Source: Bacillus sp. 03113 (GTDB taxonomy: Bacteria > Bacillota > Bacilli > Bacillales > Cytobacillaceae). Taken from it: a DNA stretch of 64,000 bases. A program made the translations under genes and the position numbers. Of this stretch, positions 49,652 through 57,716 are shown one piece after another. The notes beneath the pieces were generated by a model. The model was not told the origin of the DNA, did no database searches, and saw only the letters and a program-made list of their open reading frames with translations. The DNA is taken from the NCBI RefSeq assembly GCF_006546985.1, contig NZ_VATK01000015.1:49550-113549 (forward strand), given 5' to 3'. The stretch's first letter is position 1, and each line of letters begins with the position of its first letter.

Positions 49652-50146
49652 TTGAGTAAAACAAAAAGAATGATGGCAGGCATTACATCGACTGCGCTTA
49701 TGCTTGGCCTGACGGGTTGTGGTTCCAATTCCCAGAATTCCTACAATGGGGAAGGGGATAACGACTGGGAAGAACAATCTGAAATGGATTCAGATCAGAC
49801 AGATACCACTGCAATAAATGACGATATCCCGCCGCCTCCAGAAGATGCAAGCTGCTCAGAGTGGGAATGGGATCTTGATGATAGAGTGTGGGAGTGTGAT
49901 GACAGCAGCTCCAGCCGTTTTGGACATTACTTCTATGGGGGGCATTATTATGGCAACAAATCGTTGCTGTACCAAAGTAAGGAATATCTTAATTACAAAA
50001 ACAGCTCCGCTTATAAAGGCAAAAGTACGTCTGTTACACCCGGTAAATCAGGGACGGGCAGCACAACAAGTACCAATGGGGCTGGCAGTTCTACAGTGGA
50101 GGGAAGCTCTGGTTTCGGAAGCGGCTCCAAAAGCTACGGAGGTTAA
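49652..50146 (+). CDS. YgiB-like lipoprotein (first gene of ATP-grasp/channel cluster)
   Basis: A 164-residue lipoprotein: SKTKR basic start, hydrophobic core, lipobox LTGC (Cys about 23), then an acidic linker, one Cys pair (CSEWEWDLDDRVWECDD), a Gly/Tyr/His segment (RFGHYFYGGHYYGNKSLLY) and a Ser/Gly/Thr-rich tail ending GFGSGSKSYGG. The tail and layout resemble E. coli YgiB/YjfM (DUF1190), lipoproteins found beside GspS-like ligases. TTG 49652 is 7 bases after GGAGG. It heads a five-gene run and is divergent from yolD-uvrX. Confidence 0.72.
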   Translation: MSKTKRMMAGITSTALMLGLTGCGSNSQNSYNGEGDNDWEEQSEMDSDQTDTTAINDDIPPPPEDASCSEWEWDLDDRVWECDDSSSSRFGHYFYGGHYYGNKSLLYQSKEYLNYKNSSAYKGKSTSVTPGKSGTGSTTSTNGAGSSTVEGSSGFGSGSKSYGG

Positions 50147-50192
50147 AAATGCTGTTCAAGGGTAAGAAAATAGGTAGAAAAGGAGAGGTTTT

Positions 50193-50591
50193 ATGAACTT
50201 ATACGTAAATTTTGCTTCATATTTAGGAGTAGCATTGCTGCTCATGATCGCCGGACTATTATTATTTATTATCAGCACACCAAAATTAAGGGAGTTCCGC
50301 CTAATTGCCGAAAAGAATGCAACTGCTGCTTTATCTCTCGGAGGAAAGATGGTCGCTTTGGCAATCGTGCTTGGGGCAGCGGCGGAATATTCGGTTTCAC
50401 TTATTGACATGGCTATTTGGGGAGCAATTGGGATCTTCTCGCAAATTATTGTTTTTATCGTAGCAGAACTAGTCACGATTCGTTTCAGTATCCGGAAGGC
50501 CATTGAAGAGGATAATAAGGCAGTTGGGATCATCTTGTTCTCCTTATCGTTATCCATTGGTTGGATCGTGGCCAAATGCTTATCCTATTAA
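50193..50591 (+). CDS. DUF350 membrane protein (YjfL-like)
   Basis: A 132-residue protein with four hydrophobic helices in two similar halves (ASYLGVALLLMIAGLLLFII; GKMVALAIVLGAAAEYSV; AIWGAIGIFSQIIVFIVAEL; AVGIILFSLSLSIGWIVAK), the pattern of the DUF350 family. DUF350 genes are usually next to YgiB-like lipoproteins and GspS-like ATP-grasp genes, as here. ATG 50193 follows AAGGAGAGG. Molecular function is unknown. Confidence 0.8.
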   Translation: MNLYVNFASYLGVALLLMIAGLLLFIISTPKLREFRLIAEKNATAALSLGGKMVALAIVLGAAAEYSVSLIDMAIWGAIGIFSQIIVFIVAELVTIRFSIRKAIEEDNKAVGIILFSLSLSIGWIVAKCLSY

Positions 50592-50640
50592 GGAACTTTC
50601 CAGTTAAAGCGATAATTCTGGATGAAAAAGGGGTGGAGAT

Positions 50641-51102
50641 TTGAAAAAACTAACTTATTTCATCGATAAGGGAAATGGCGAATATCGCCCTTTCTATGAA
50701 TATACTTTTCCGGAAGTTGGTATAGATGAATTATACGCCCGCCAGCTCTGCACGTATTTTATTATGAGAGGCACCCAATATGAATTGATATCAAATGAAA
50801 TGGAAGGAGAAGAGGACATCCTTGTTTTAAAGGAAATTGGAAGAAATGTGACTGTGATCGACGAAACAGGCTTTCGTGGAAAAGGCTTGCATATCGAGTT
50901 TCGGAGATTCAGGGAAGCAGAGAATTATAAAAGACTTGCTCTTTTACCATGCAAAACACATTTGGATATTATCCGCTATCTCCTGAAAGATGTTGTAGAT
51001 GTTCCTGGGATTGGGCAAATGATGATGACCTCAACCGAGATCGACGAAGACAGAGGAGTTTATGTCATATATGTAAAAGAACTCGGGGAAGAGGAGGCAT
51101 GA
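50641..51102 (+). CDS. Unrecognised 153-residue protein of the ATP-grasp cluster
   Basis: Soluble protein with no signal or membrane helix and no motif I recognise (starts MKKLTYFIDKGNGEYRPFYE; contains LPCKTHLDIIRYLLKDVVDV). TTG 50641 follows GGTGGAG. Its stop overlaps an ATG of the ligase frame and the ligase ribosome site (AGGAGG) lies in its last codons, so the two are tightly coupled. In related clusters of other bacteria a DUF2491 or DUF4178 protein occupies the corresponding place; I cannot see enough similarity to assign either. Confidence 0.7.
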   Translation: MKKLTYFIDKGNGEYRPFYEYTFPEVGIDELYARQLCTYFIMRGTQYELISNEMEGEEDILVLKEIGRNVTVIDETGFRGKGLHIEFRRFREAENYKRLALLPCKTHLDIIRYLLKDVVDVPGIGQMMMTSTEIDEDRGVYVIYVKELGEEEA

Positions 51103-51104
51103 CA

Positions 51105-52331
51105 GTGTCTTACCACGAAAAAAGAAAGCAGTTTTATAACAGTGTGGAAAATTTCTGGGCTGATCTTTACGGTGAAGAGTATGCCTTATTTGATATTGCC
51201 CTTATTGAAAAAGCGGAATTTGAAAAAATCCAGCTTGCAAGCGAACGGATCGGGCAGATTTTCTTTAAAATGTGCAGCCTGCTGCGGGAAGTTCCGGATC
51301 AGACTCTTCTTGACATGGGCTTTCCAGAGGAAACACTGCCTTTTATTCGGCTAAAAACGATTGCTTATGAAACGATCATTTCTAGATTAGATCTCATCCC
51401 GTTCAATCATACATATAAATGTATCGAAATGAATGCAGATACGCCTACATTCATTAAGGAACTATTCCATATCAACGGGAAGGTATGCAGGAAATTTGGA
51501 GAATACAATCCTAATGAGGGGATGGATACAAGGCTTGGTCAAGCAGTAAAACAAGGAATTCTTGAATCTGCTTTGTGGAAGAAAAAGAAAAATCCTTATA
51601 TTGTATTTACTGCACATGAGGAAAATGAGGAAGACCGTGAAACCGTCCTTTACTTACAGGAACTTTGTGGACTGCCGTCCAGATTTGTTCCTTTGCATAT
51701 GCTGCGGATTGAAAAAGAAATTGGACTTTTTGATGAGAATGGCGTTAAAATCGATATTCTGTACAGGCAGACATTTCCGATAGAAAACCTGATTGCTGAT
51801 GAGGATGAAAAAGGCAATAAAATTGGATTATGGCTCCTTGAACTAGTCGCAGCTGGCAAGCTTGCTATCATCAATCCTCCTTCTGCTTTTCTCCTGCAAA
51901 ACAAAGCGGTCCAGGCCGCTATTTGGGGATTACATGCCGAAAACCATCCATTTTTCACAAATGAAGAACACAGCTGGATCGAAGAGTACTTTTTGCCGAC
52001 CTATCTGGAATCCGACTATTTTATTAAAGCAGGGCTTCCTTTTGTGAAAAAACCTTCTTTTGGCCGAGAAGGGGATACGGTCGAGATTTATAATCAAAAC
52101 GGATTGCTTCTGCATGAGGATATTCAAAAAAGCTACACACGCTATTTACCCGTATACCAACAATATGTGAATCTTCCAACTCGTACTTTTATGAGTGAAA
52201 AGGGGAAGCAGGAAGGACATGTGCTGGTTGGCAGTTTTCTACTCAATGGCAAGCCTTCAGCGGCAGGTTTCAGAGTAGGAGAGCGAATTACTAATAATCT
52301 CTCCTATTATCTACCAGTTGGGGTCAAATAG
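51105..52331 (+). CDS. Glutathionylspermidine synthase-like ATP-grasp ligase
   Basis: A 408-residue ATP-grasp protein of the GspS C-terminal/YgiC/YjfC type. Signatures are YKCIEMNADTPTFIKELF near 98 (compare EYNADTPT in GspS), KKPSFGREGDTVEIY near 318 and ITNNLSYYLPVGV at the C-terminus. There is no amidase domain. Such enzymes form amide bonds between a carboxylate and an amine; the substrates here are unknown. GTG 51105 is 7 bases after AGGAGG; the ATG at 51099 is in the same frame but only one base from that site. The next gene, a potassium channel, starts 12 bases later. Confidence 0.85.
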   Translation: MSYHEKRKQFYNSVENFWADLYGEEYALFDIALIEKAEFEKIQLASERIGQIFFKMCSLLREVPDQTLLDMGFPEETLPFIRLKTIAYETIISRLDLIPFNHTYKCIEMNADTPTFIKELFHINGKVCRKFGEYNPNEGMDTRLGQAVKQGILESALWKKKKNPYIVFTAHEENEEDRETVLYLQELCGLPSRFVPLHMLRIEKEIGLFDENGVKIDILYRQTFPIENLIADEDEKGNKIGLWLLELVAAGKLAIINPPSAFLLQNKAVQAAIWGLHAENHPFFTNEEHSWIEEYFLPTYLESDYFIKAGLPFVKKPSFGREGDTVEIYNQNGLLLHEDIQKSYTRYLPVYQQYVNLPTRTFMSEKGKQEGHVLVGSFLLNGKPSAAGFRVGERITNNLSYYLPVGVK

Positions 52332-52343
52332 GGAGGGGAGAAA

Positions 52344-53375
52344 ATGTGGTTATTACACAGAATTTTTTCTAAAATTTCGAAGATCAGCCTGATGCAGGCG
52401 GCAAGCCTTGCATTGTTCCTTATTTTGGCCAGCAGTATTATCATGAGAATGGCAGAACCTGAGACCTTTCCACGGTTTTTCGATGCGCTCTGGTGGACGA
52501 TGACGACTCTTGTAACAGTAGGATATGGAGATTATTTTCCAAAAAGTGATTTCGGAAGGATTTTCACTATGCTGCTTATCTATACATTTGGAATAGGTGC
52601 AATGGGGGTGATCATTGGTAAAATCTTTGAGAGTCTTACCGCGTACCGGAAGCTGAAGGAGGAAGGGAAATTGAATTACACGGGTAAAGGGCATTTTATA
52701 TTAATTGGCTCATCAAAAGAGAAGCTGAAAAATGTGCTGGATGAGATTAATAACAGTAGGCATAACTGTGACGTTGTTGTGGTCGACCATACAGATCGAG
52801 CGCCATTGGAACATGACCATCTCCATTTTATTTCCGGGAATCCAGCTGAAGAAGAGGTCTTGATGAAAGCAAATATCCTTGAAGCAAAATCAGTAGCGAT
52901 CTTTTCAGATGATCAAAATGATCACCTTGAATATGCAGATGGGAAAACGCTACTCATCGCTTCGAGGGTTGAGCATATTTCGAAAAAATACGAAAAAAAT
53001 ATTTACACAATTGTAGAAATTAAAAAAGATAAACATATTGCGTTGTTTGAGCACGCGAATGTCGATGAGTTTATTCTTTCAAATGATTCCATTTCTAGAC
53101 TTATGGCACAAGCAGCCATCTACCATGGTTCAAGTAAACTATTCAAACAGCTCCTAAGCAACACAGATGGTGAAAACCTCTATGAAATCACTAAAAAACC
53201 CCACTGGAACACCTATAAAGATGCAGCAATAGAGCTGTTTGAAATGGGTGCAACACTGATTTCAGACGGCAGTTCCCTTGATATTGCAAGGCGCCACCAT
53301 GAATCTATTCCCAATCATGCCAAATTATTCGTTATCTGTGATGAGGAGACTTACTTGAAAATTAGTAATGATTAG
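52344..53375 (+). CDS. Two-helix potassium channel with RCK (TrkA-N) domain, YugO-like
   Basis: A 343-residue channel subunit: membrane helix 1 (LMQAASLALFLILASSIIM), pore loop with selectivity filter TTLVTVGYGDYFP near 53, membrane helix 2 (IFTMLLIYTFGIGAMGVIIG), then a cytoplasmic Rossmann-type RCK domain (HFILIGSSKEKLKNVLDEI; VVVVDHTDR) and a C-terminal lobe. The architecture is that of B. subtilis YugO. ATG 52344 follows GGGAGGGG. It is the last gene of the cluster and shares its transcript. Confidence 0.86.
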   Translation: MWLLHRIFSKISKISLMQAASLALFLILASSIIMRMAEPETFPRFFDALWWTMTTLVTVGYGDYFPKSDFGRIFTMLLIYTFGIGAMGVIIGKIFESLTAYRKLKEEGKLNYTGKGHFILIGSSKEKLKNVLDEINNSRHNCDVVVVDHTDRAPLEHDHLHFISGNPAEEEVLMKANILEAKSVAIFSDDQNDHLEYADGKTLLIASRVEHISKKYEKNIYTIVEIKKDKHIALFEHANVDEFILSNDSISRLMAQAAIYHGSSKLFKQLLSNTDGENLYEITKKPHWNTYKDAAIELFEMGATLISDGSSLDIARRHHESIPNHAKLFVICDEETYLKISND

Positions 53376-53484
53376 ATTTGATAGGAAGTTAGTAGTTCAA
53401 TTGTGGATAACGACCTAATCGAAAATGAAAGGAACAAGAACTTTTTCATGAGAGACACTTGCCTCGTTTTGTATCAGCAAGAAT

Positions 53485-53509
53485 CCCTTCAAATTTTAAG
53501 ATTGAAGGG
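53485..53509. terminator. Hairpin at the convergent ends of channel and DUF4177 genes
   Basis: CCCTTCAA / TTGAAGGG perfect 8-base stem. It overlaps the stop of the minus-strand gene and could terminate the plus-strand operon; the plus-strand T run is short. Confidence 0.55.
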
Positions 53510-53687
53510 GTCTTTCAAAAATAATTTCATAATAGGCAGCCGATCCATAAGCAGCGATACCAGGAGCAAATATTTGAACAAGCCTCCAACCTTCATTTGC
53601 ATATTTATTGATAACATCCTGATACTCTTCTTTAGGTTTACTACTCCATTTACTAAGCTCGATTTTTTCAAATTTATACTTATACAT
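53496..53687 (-). CDS. DUF4177 protein
   Basis: A 63-residue protein with the DUF4177 pattern: YKYKFEKIELSKW at the start, INKYANEGWRLVQIFAPG in the middle and AAYYEIIFERP at the end. ATG 53687 is 7 bases after AGGAGG. The family is common in Bacillus and its role is unknown. Confidence 0.8.
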   Translation of the reverse strand: MYKYKFEKIELSKWSSKPKEEYQDVINKYANEGWRLVQIFAPGIAAYGSAAYYEIIFERPLQS

Positions 53688-53804
53688 TTTTGTGCCTCCT
53701 AGTCATCTTTTAATTTGAATAGAAATAACTGAAAATAATTCTGAAATAAAAACAGAGGGTTAGAATTTCATTCAAAAAATAAAAACCCCTTCATATTGAA
53801 GAGA

Positions 53805-53990
53805 TTAATTTTTCTTATCTTTTTCTAGTAGTTCTAAAATACGATCTAGTTTCTTTTCAATTATTATTGACCTTTGGATAGCACTTTTATTTGTAAAAAT
53901 AGATTTAATAAAATAAAAGATTACAATAATAATAGTTAAAAGAATTATAAGCATAATAAATTGAAAAATAATATCACCATAATTAACCAT
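53805..53990 (-). CDS. Small membrane protein, DUF4083-like
   Basis: A 61-residue protein: one long membrane helix (IIFQFIMLIILLTIIIVIFY) and a C-terminal amphipathic helix (EKKLDRILELLEKDKKN) as in DUF4083 proteins. ATG 53990 follows AAGGAGG. A weak CTCTTCA/TGAAGGG hairpin with T run lies just beyond its stop (about 53778-53795, minus strand). Function unknown. Confidence 0.72.
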   Translation of the reverse strand: MVNYGDIIFQFIMLIILLTIIIVIFYFIKSIFTNKSAIQRSIIIEKKLDRILELLEKDKKN

Positions 53991-54185
53991 AAATATCCTC
54001 CTTAGGAATATAATAACATGATTTTATGGAAATGTTATGAATCAACGATTTGAAGAGTGATTGTCACATACAATGCGGAAATGAACAAAATTGGTTCTCT
54101 GTTGTTGAATTTAATTTATCTATTTATGAAAATTGTTTATGCAAACCAAAGAGAAAACATGATCGATATGGCGAGGTGGCTGAAA

Positions 54186-54761
54186 ATGATAAATGTGGGA
54201 ACAGAGACAATAGAAACTGACAGGCTCATTTTAAGAAGATTCACTTTGAAAGACGCTGACGATATGCTTAAAAATTGGATTAACGACAAAGAGATTCAAT
54301 CAAATTATGGTGAACCAATATATGAAAGTATGGATTCAGTTATTGAATTGCTTAAATGTTGGATTACATCGTATTGTAATGACGAATATTATAGATGGGC
54401 GATTGTTTTGAAAGAAAAAAATGAAAATATTGGACAGATTGCTTTTTGTCATATTAACTTACATCACCATTTTGCAGATATAGAGTATTGTATTAGCAGA
54501 TCTTATCAAAAAAAGGGATATGCATCAGAAGCTTTATCCGCTGTAGTAGATTTTACATTTAAAAAAACGGGACTAAATAGATTGCAGGCTTTCCATAGAG
54601 GTAGAAATAAGGCTTCAGGAAAAGTACTACAAAAATCAATGATGAAATATGAAGGAGTATTAAGACAATCATTTTTTTACAAAGATAAAAATGAGTATGA
54701 TGATAAAATATACTATGGCATTTTAAAAGATGATTATTTAAAAAATAAATCTCAATGTTGA
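54186..54761 (+). CDS. RimJ/RimL-type GNAT acetyltransferase
   Basis: A 191-residue acetyltransferase with the subfamily start ETIETDRLILRRFTLKDADD, the core IGQIAFCHINLHHHFADIEY, acetyl-CoA motif RSYQKKGYASEALSAVVDF and KASGKVLQKSMMKYEGVLRQ. ATG 54186 follows GAGGTGG; about 43 codons of open frame upstream are hydrophobic and have no ribosome site. Members acetylate ribosomal proteins, antibiotics or metabolites; the substrate here is unknown. Confidence 0.8.
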   Translation: MINVGTETIETDRLILRRFTLKDADDMLKNWINDKEIQSNYGEPIYESMDSVIELLKCWITSYCNDEYYRWAIVLKEKNENIGQIAFCHINLHHHFADIEYCISRSYQKKGYASEALSAVVDFTFKKTGLNRLQAFHRGRNKASGKVLQKSMMKYEGVLRQSFFYKDKNEYDDKIYYGILKDDYLKNKSQC

Positions 54762-55259
54762 TAATTTCAGTATAAATATGATTAATTCTTTTATCGAATT
54801 TAAGAAGACAGAAGGAGAAAACAGATGAAGTTAGTTTTTTAATTATTAAAATCAATATCCCATTAGTGGTTTCTAGCAGTCCAAAAAAAAGAAGTTTAAA
54901 AAACAATAGCAGAGAGTAATATGGGGGAGTATTCGATAATTACATAAGGGATGCACTTTATTCCAGACAAAACAGTAGATCTTAAAGAATACTGTGAAAA
55001 AGGGATGGATCGAATTAATGAAAATAGAGATAAATTAGGGATGCGGCATGTGACAATTGAAACGAAAATTGAAATTTAATTTTTGGTGCATTTTGAAGGT
55101 TCAATCGATTAGAAAACGAGGAAAGGGTAAAAACCTTTTTTCCAAAAACTTCTACATTATTTGTATTATGTTTCTTAATAAAGAGGAAGCACTTAAAGAG
55201 GCAGTGCTTCCCAGGAGGTATAATAAGTGGTTTGGTTACGGATTAATAATTAGAATCCT
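54762..55259. other. Gene-poor stretch
   Basis: No convincing gene. A stop-free run ending at 55079 (GMDRINENRDKLGMRHVTIE near its end) has no start or ribosome site and may be the tail of a lost gene. Confidence 0.4.
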
Positions 55260-55361
55260 TTATCCAATAAATACTGTACCTACGATGATTAACAAAATAA
55301 ACAAAACAACAATTAGGGCAAAGCTACTAACGTAACTTCCTCCACCCTGATATCCTGACAG
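55260..55361 (-). CDS. YjcZ-family sporulation peptide with apparent CTG start
   Basis: A 33-residue peptide: GYQGGGSYVS followed by a membrane segment SFALIVVLFILLIIVGTVF. This Gly/Tyr head plus FALIVVLFILLIIVG tail is the hallmark of YjcZ-type spore peptides of Bacillus. The position where homologues have ATG (before Ser-Gly-Tyr) is CTG at 55361; the nearest conventional in-frame start is a TTG upstream without a ribosome site. AAGGG lies 11 bases before the CTG. It may be initiated at CTG or be decaying. Confidence 0.65.
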   Translation of the reverse strand: MSGYQGGGSYVSSFALIVVLFILLIIVGTVFIG

Positions 55362-55497
55362 AAGCTTGTCAGCCCTTATTACCAAATTAATAACAAGTTA
55401 TGATTTACTTTATTTTTTGATATGGACAAGGGTTTATTTAAAAAAAAATTATCAAAGGGAGGCACATAAGAACTATTAAGTTTCATAGTAATTTCAA

Positions 55498-55527
55498 TAA
55501 AAAACACACGTCAAATATTATGACGCA
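55498..55527 (-). terminator. Terminator of the CotF-like gene
   Basis: On the minus strand GCGTCA ... TGACGT hairpin followed by TGTTTTTTATTG. Confidence 0.65.
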
Positions 55528-55547
55528 TGCTTAAATTCTCATTATTT

Positions 55548-56078
55548 TTAATAAGGTATCGATATAGCTATTTGTGCAACTTTTATATCATTCTCTAATA
55601 ATTTTGTGAGGTTGTATGAAGGGTAATAGCCCCTTTTATACATGTAATTATAAATATCAGCGTGACTTTGAATTGCTTTATTAAGTTGTTGAACTAACAC
55701 ATTGCGAAGTTGAGGGGTGGCAGTTTCAGTTATTGCAATTGCATAATTTCTAACGGCAGTTTTTGTAAGACCAAGAAGGTCTCCAGAATAAAAAGGAAGA
55801 TTCATTGCTTCTGTTTCATAATCATCACGTACAGGTGCTTTCGGATAAAATTTTAAAAGTTCTTGAACATTATTCACCATACTGTTGATAGCGCGAGCAT
55901 AAAGTGATTGGAGTTCAGGATCATGAATTTTTCTAATAGCTTTTTTTAACTTAAATATACCGATTGATTGAAATGCCACTAATTCATGTATTCTAAGTGT
56001 TTCATGCCGCGCAAGGTGTTATTGAGTAAATGCTTCTGTATATGTTGGGCTATACATCATATCATGAAGTTTATTCAT
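55548..56078 (-). pseudogene. CotF-like spore coat protein with in-frame stop at codon 20
   Basis: ATG 56078, preceded by AAGGAGGG, opens MNKLHDMMYSPTYTEAFTQ and then meets TAA at 56019-56021. The same frame continues as [20 protein letters not shown] and through [20 protein letters not shown] to 55548, the body of CotF/YhcQ-type coat proteins. One base over, the sequence around the stop reads LNNTLRG, which fits the family there, so a compensated pair of indels is likely. A GTG at 55979 could restart translation but lacks a ribosome site. Without the stop the product would be about 176 residues. Confidence 0.75.
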
Positions 56079-56212
56079 AAAAACCCTCCTTGGAAATTTT
56101 TCGATTCAATATATTCAACGAGGGGGATGTGTGATTATACGGAAATTGTTTTATGTAGGTACAAAAGAGTAAGAGAGTGAACTAAAATCTAATTCACTCT
56201 TGAAGTTAATAA

Positions 56213-56374
56213 TTATTGATCATTGTCTTTAGTATTGTTACTCACACTAATATTTGAGTGAGGTTGACCATAACCTTCAACCTTGCCCGCATGCTCTTTG
56301 TGATATTCTGACCCTGACCCTTGACGATAAAATGATTTACTTTTTTGCTTCTCATTACTATTTTGATTTGACAA
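56213..56374 (-). CDS. Small hydrophilic protein (53 residues), unrecognised
   Basis: Starts at TTG 56374, 6 bases after a perfect AGGAGGTG. It encodes SNQNSNEKQKSKSFYRQGSG and ends VSNNTKDNDQ. The composition (Asn, Ser, Gln, Lys, Gly; no hydrophobic segment) and the neighbourhood resemble small acid-soluble or coat-associated spore proteins, but I do not recognise a family. An AGAGTGAA/TTCACTCT hairpin lies just after the stop (about 56174-56202). Confidence 0.7.
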   Translation of the reverse strand: MSNQNSNEKQKSKSFYRQGSGSEYHKEHAGKVEGYGQPHSNISVSNNTKDNDQ

Positions 56375-56555
56375 TTTTTTCACCTCCTAAGCACATAGAA
56401 TGCTTAGTATTTCTGAATTTATTCAAGGGAAATAAAAAGATAATTTTAATAATACGATGAAACTATTTAGTAGACACAAACTGTACAGCAAACGTTTTAC
56501 CTAAATAAAAAGTTTTACTTCTCACTAAAGTAAAGCTCTAGCCGAGTAGAATTGT

Positions 56556-56675
56556 TTATAATTGTTTATTTTCCAACTCGGTGACCCTTTTTTCTAATTT
56601 CTTTATTTTTGATTCAGTACCAGCAACAAGACATAAAGCAAAAGATGCTATAGCAAATGAAATTACCCAGGTCAA
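56556..56675 (-). CDS. Small membrane peptide (39 residues), unrecognised
   Basis: TTG 56675 lies 6 bases after GGAGGTG and encodes TWVISFAIASFALCLVAGTE, one membrane helix, followed by the charged coiled-coil-like SKIKKLEKRVTELENKQL. The layout (short helix plus heptad tail) is common in small Bacillus membrane peptides. No family assigned. Confidence 0.65.
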   Translation of the reverse strand: MTWVISFAIASFALCLVAGTESKIKKLEKRVTELENKQL

Positions 56676-56850
56676 TGTCTACACCTCCAGTAATTGACAT
56701 CTCTATTATAACTTGTTTTTTATTAATTAGGTGTGACATTTTACAGTTTATTACTTTTTATAAAAATATGGCTGATTGAGAGAATGATCAACTAGTTTGA
56801 TTGTTTTGTCTAAGTGTATAACTATAGTCAACAATAAGAAAAAGTAAATA

Positions 56851-56872
56851 AAAAAAGTGCTGAAAAGCACCG
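56851..56872 (-). terminator. Terminator of the RidA gene
   Basis: Minus strand GGTGCT TTTC AGCACT followed by TTTTTT. Confidence 0.8.
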
Positions 56873-56896
56873 ATTTTAAAAATAAAGTAAATGAAA

Positions 56897-57283
56897 TTAT
56901 TTTGCGGCCCAAGCTTCAATTTCAACCTTGATTTCTGGTCTAGCTAAAGCTGAAACATATGCTAAGGTTGTAGCAGGTGGGGATTGATTATGGAATTTGC
57001 TCCATTTTTCTAAATATAGTTCCTTGTTAATTTTTTCTGTTAACCAAATATTTACTTTGAAAATATTACTCGTATCTATACCTTCACTTTTTAATATAGA
57101 TTTAATATTTTCTAGTGCATTGGAAAATTGAGTTTCAATATCATATGGTAAAATACCATTTTTGTCATTTCCTATTTGTCCAGATAAAACAACTAGTTCT
57201 GTATCTTTAGGAATCACAGCTAAATGATGATATTGAGCTATTGGAGGGGCAATATTATCAGGGTTTGATTTTTTAATTTCCAT
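56897..57283 (-). CDS. RidA family protein (reactive enamine/imine deaminase type)
   Basis: A 128-residue YjgF/YER057c/UK114 protein. RidA members hydrolyse reactive 2-aminoacrylate and other imines. Visible are VVLSGQIGNDKNGILP near 31, the NALENIKSILKSEG helix near 55, and ARPEIKVEIEAWAA with the conserved Arg near 115. ATG 57283 follows GAGGAGG. Whether the enzyme has classical RidA activity or belongs to a non-archetypal branch cannot be told. Confidence 0.83.
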   Translation of the reverse strand: MEIKKSNPDNIAPPIAQYHHLAVIPKDTELVVLSGQIGNDKNGILPYDIETQFSNALENIKSILKSEGIDTSNIFKVNIWLTEKINKELYLEKWSKFHNQSPPATTLAYVSALARPEIKVEIEAWAAK

Positions 57284-57416
57284 TCCTATCCTCCTCTGTT
57301 ATATATTCACTATTTAATTATACACATTAATATTTAGCATATCAAAGAATTTTGGTGGTTGTCGGTTGCACGAAGATTTTACGAAACAAAATGATAGATC
57401 AGTTTAGGAGGGGAAA

Positions 57417-57593
57417 ATGCCTAAGAAATCAACAAAATATCAGCTATTGCAAGATGATTTCCATCACGCTACTGCAGAATTAAGAAAATACTATGTACTC
57501 ATCAAAGAATTAAGAGAAGAAATTGAAGAATTAAAAGTTTATAAGAGAGCCTATGAAGCAGCAATGAAGGCTGGAATAGAAATGAAAAAGTAA
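57417..57593 (+). CDS. Small coiled-coil protein (58 residues), unrecognised
   Basis: ATG 57417 follows TAGGAGGGG. The product starts PKKSTKYQLLQDDFHHATAE and contains VLIKELREEIEELKVYKRAY, strongly helical with heptads. No family is recognised. It is followed by a stretch with repeated GCACCACC-like strings and a long hairpin. Confidence 0.62.
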   Translation: MPKKSTKYQLLQDDFHHATAELRKYYVLIKELREEIEELKVYKRAYEAAMKAGIEMKK

Positions 57594-57677
57594 AAAGCCT
57601 GAATATTATCACCCGAATGCACCACTCTAACCGTTTTTTGCACCACCAAAAACCATAAATTACACCAGATCGATATG

Positions 57678-57716
57678 TGAACCTGACGGAATCATGAATT
57701 TCGTCAGGTTCTTTCT
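57678..57716 (+). terminator. Strong hairpin terminator
   Basis: GAACCTGACG / CGTCAGGTTC perfect 10-base stem with a 13-base loop, followed by TTTCT. Between the 58-residue gene and the XRE-ABC operon. Confidence 0.82.

Noticed and set aside
50949..51104. Longer N-terminus of the ATP-grasp ligase
   Set aside because: Upstream codons overlap the preceding gene and lack a ribosome site; AGGAGG is correctly spaced only for GTG 51105.
54950..55079. Small gene ending with GMDRINENRDKLGMRHVTIE near its tail
   Set aside because: ATG 54950 is in a different frame and stops after 11 codons; the longer frame has no start or ribosome site, so at most a remnant.
55057..55335. 92-codon plus-strand frame
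   Set aside because: Antisense to the YjcZ-type peptide; no ribosome site and no family resemblance.
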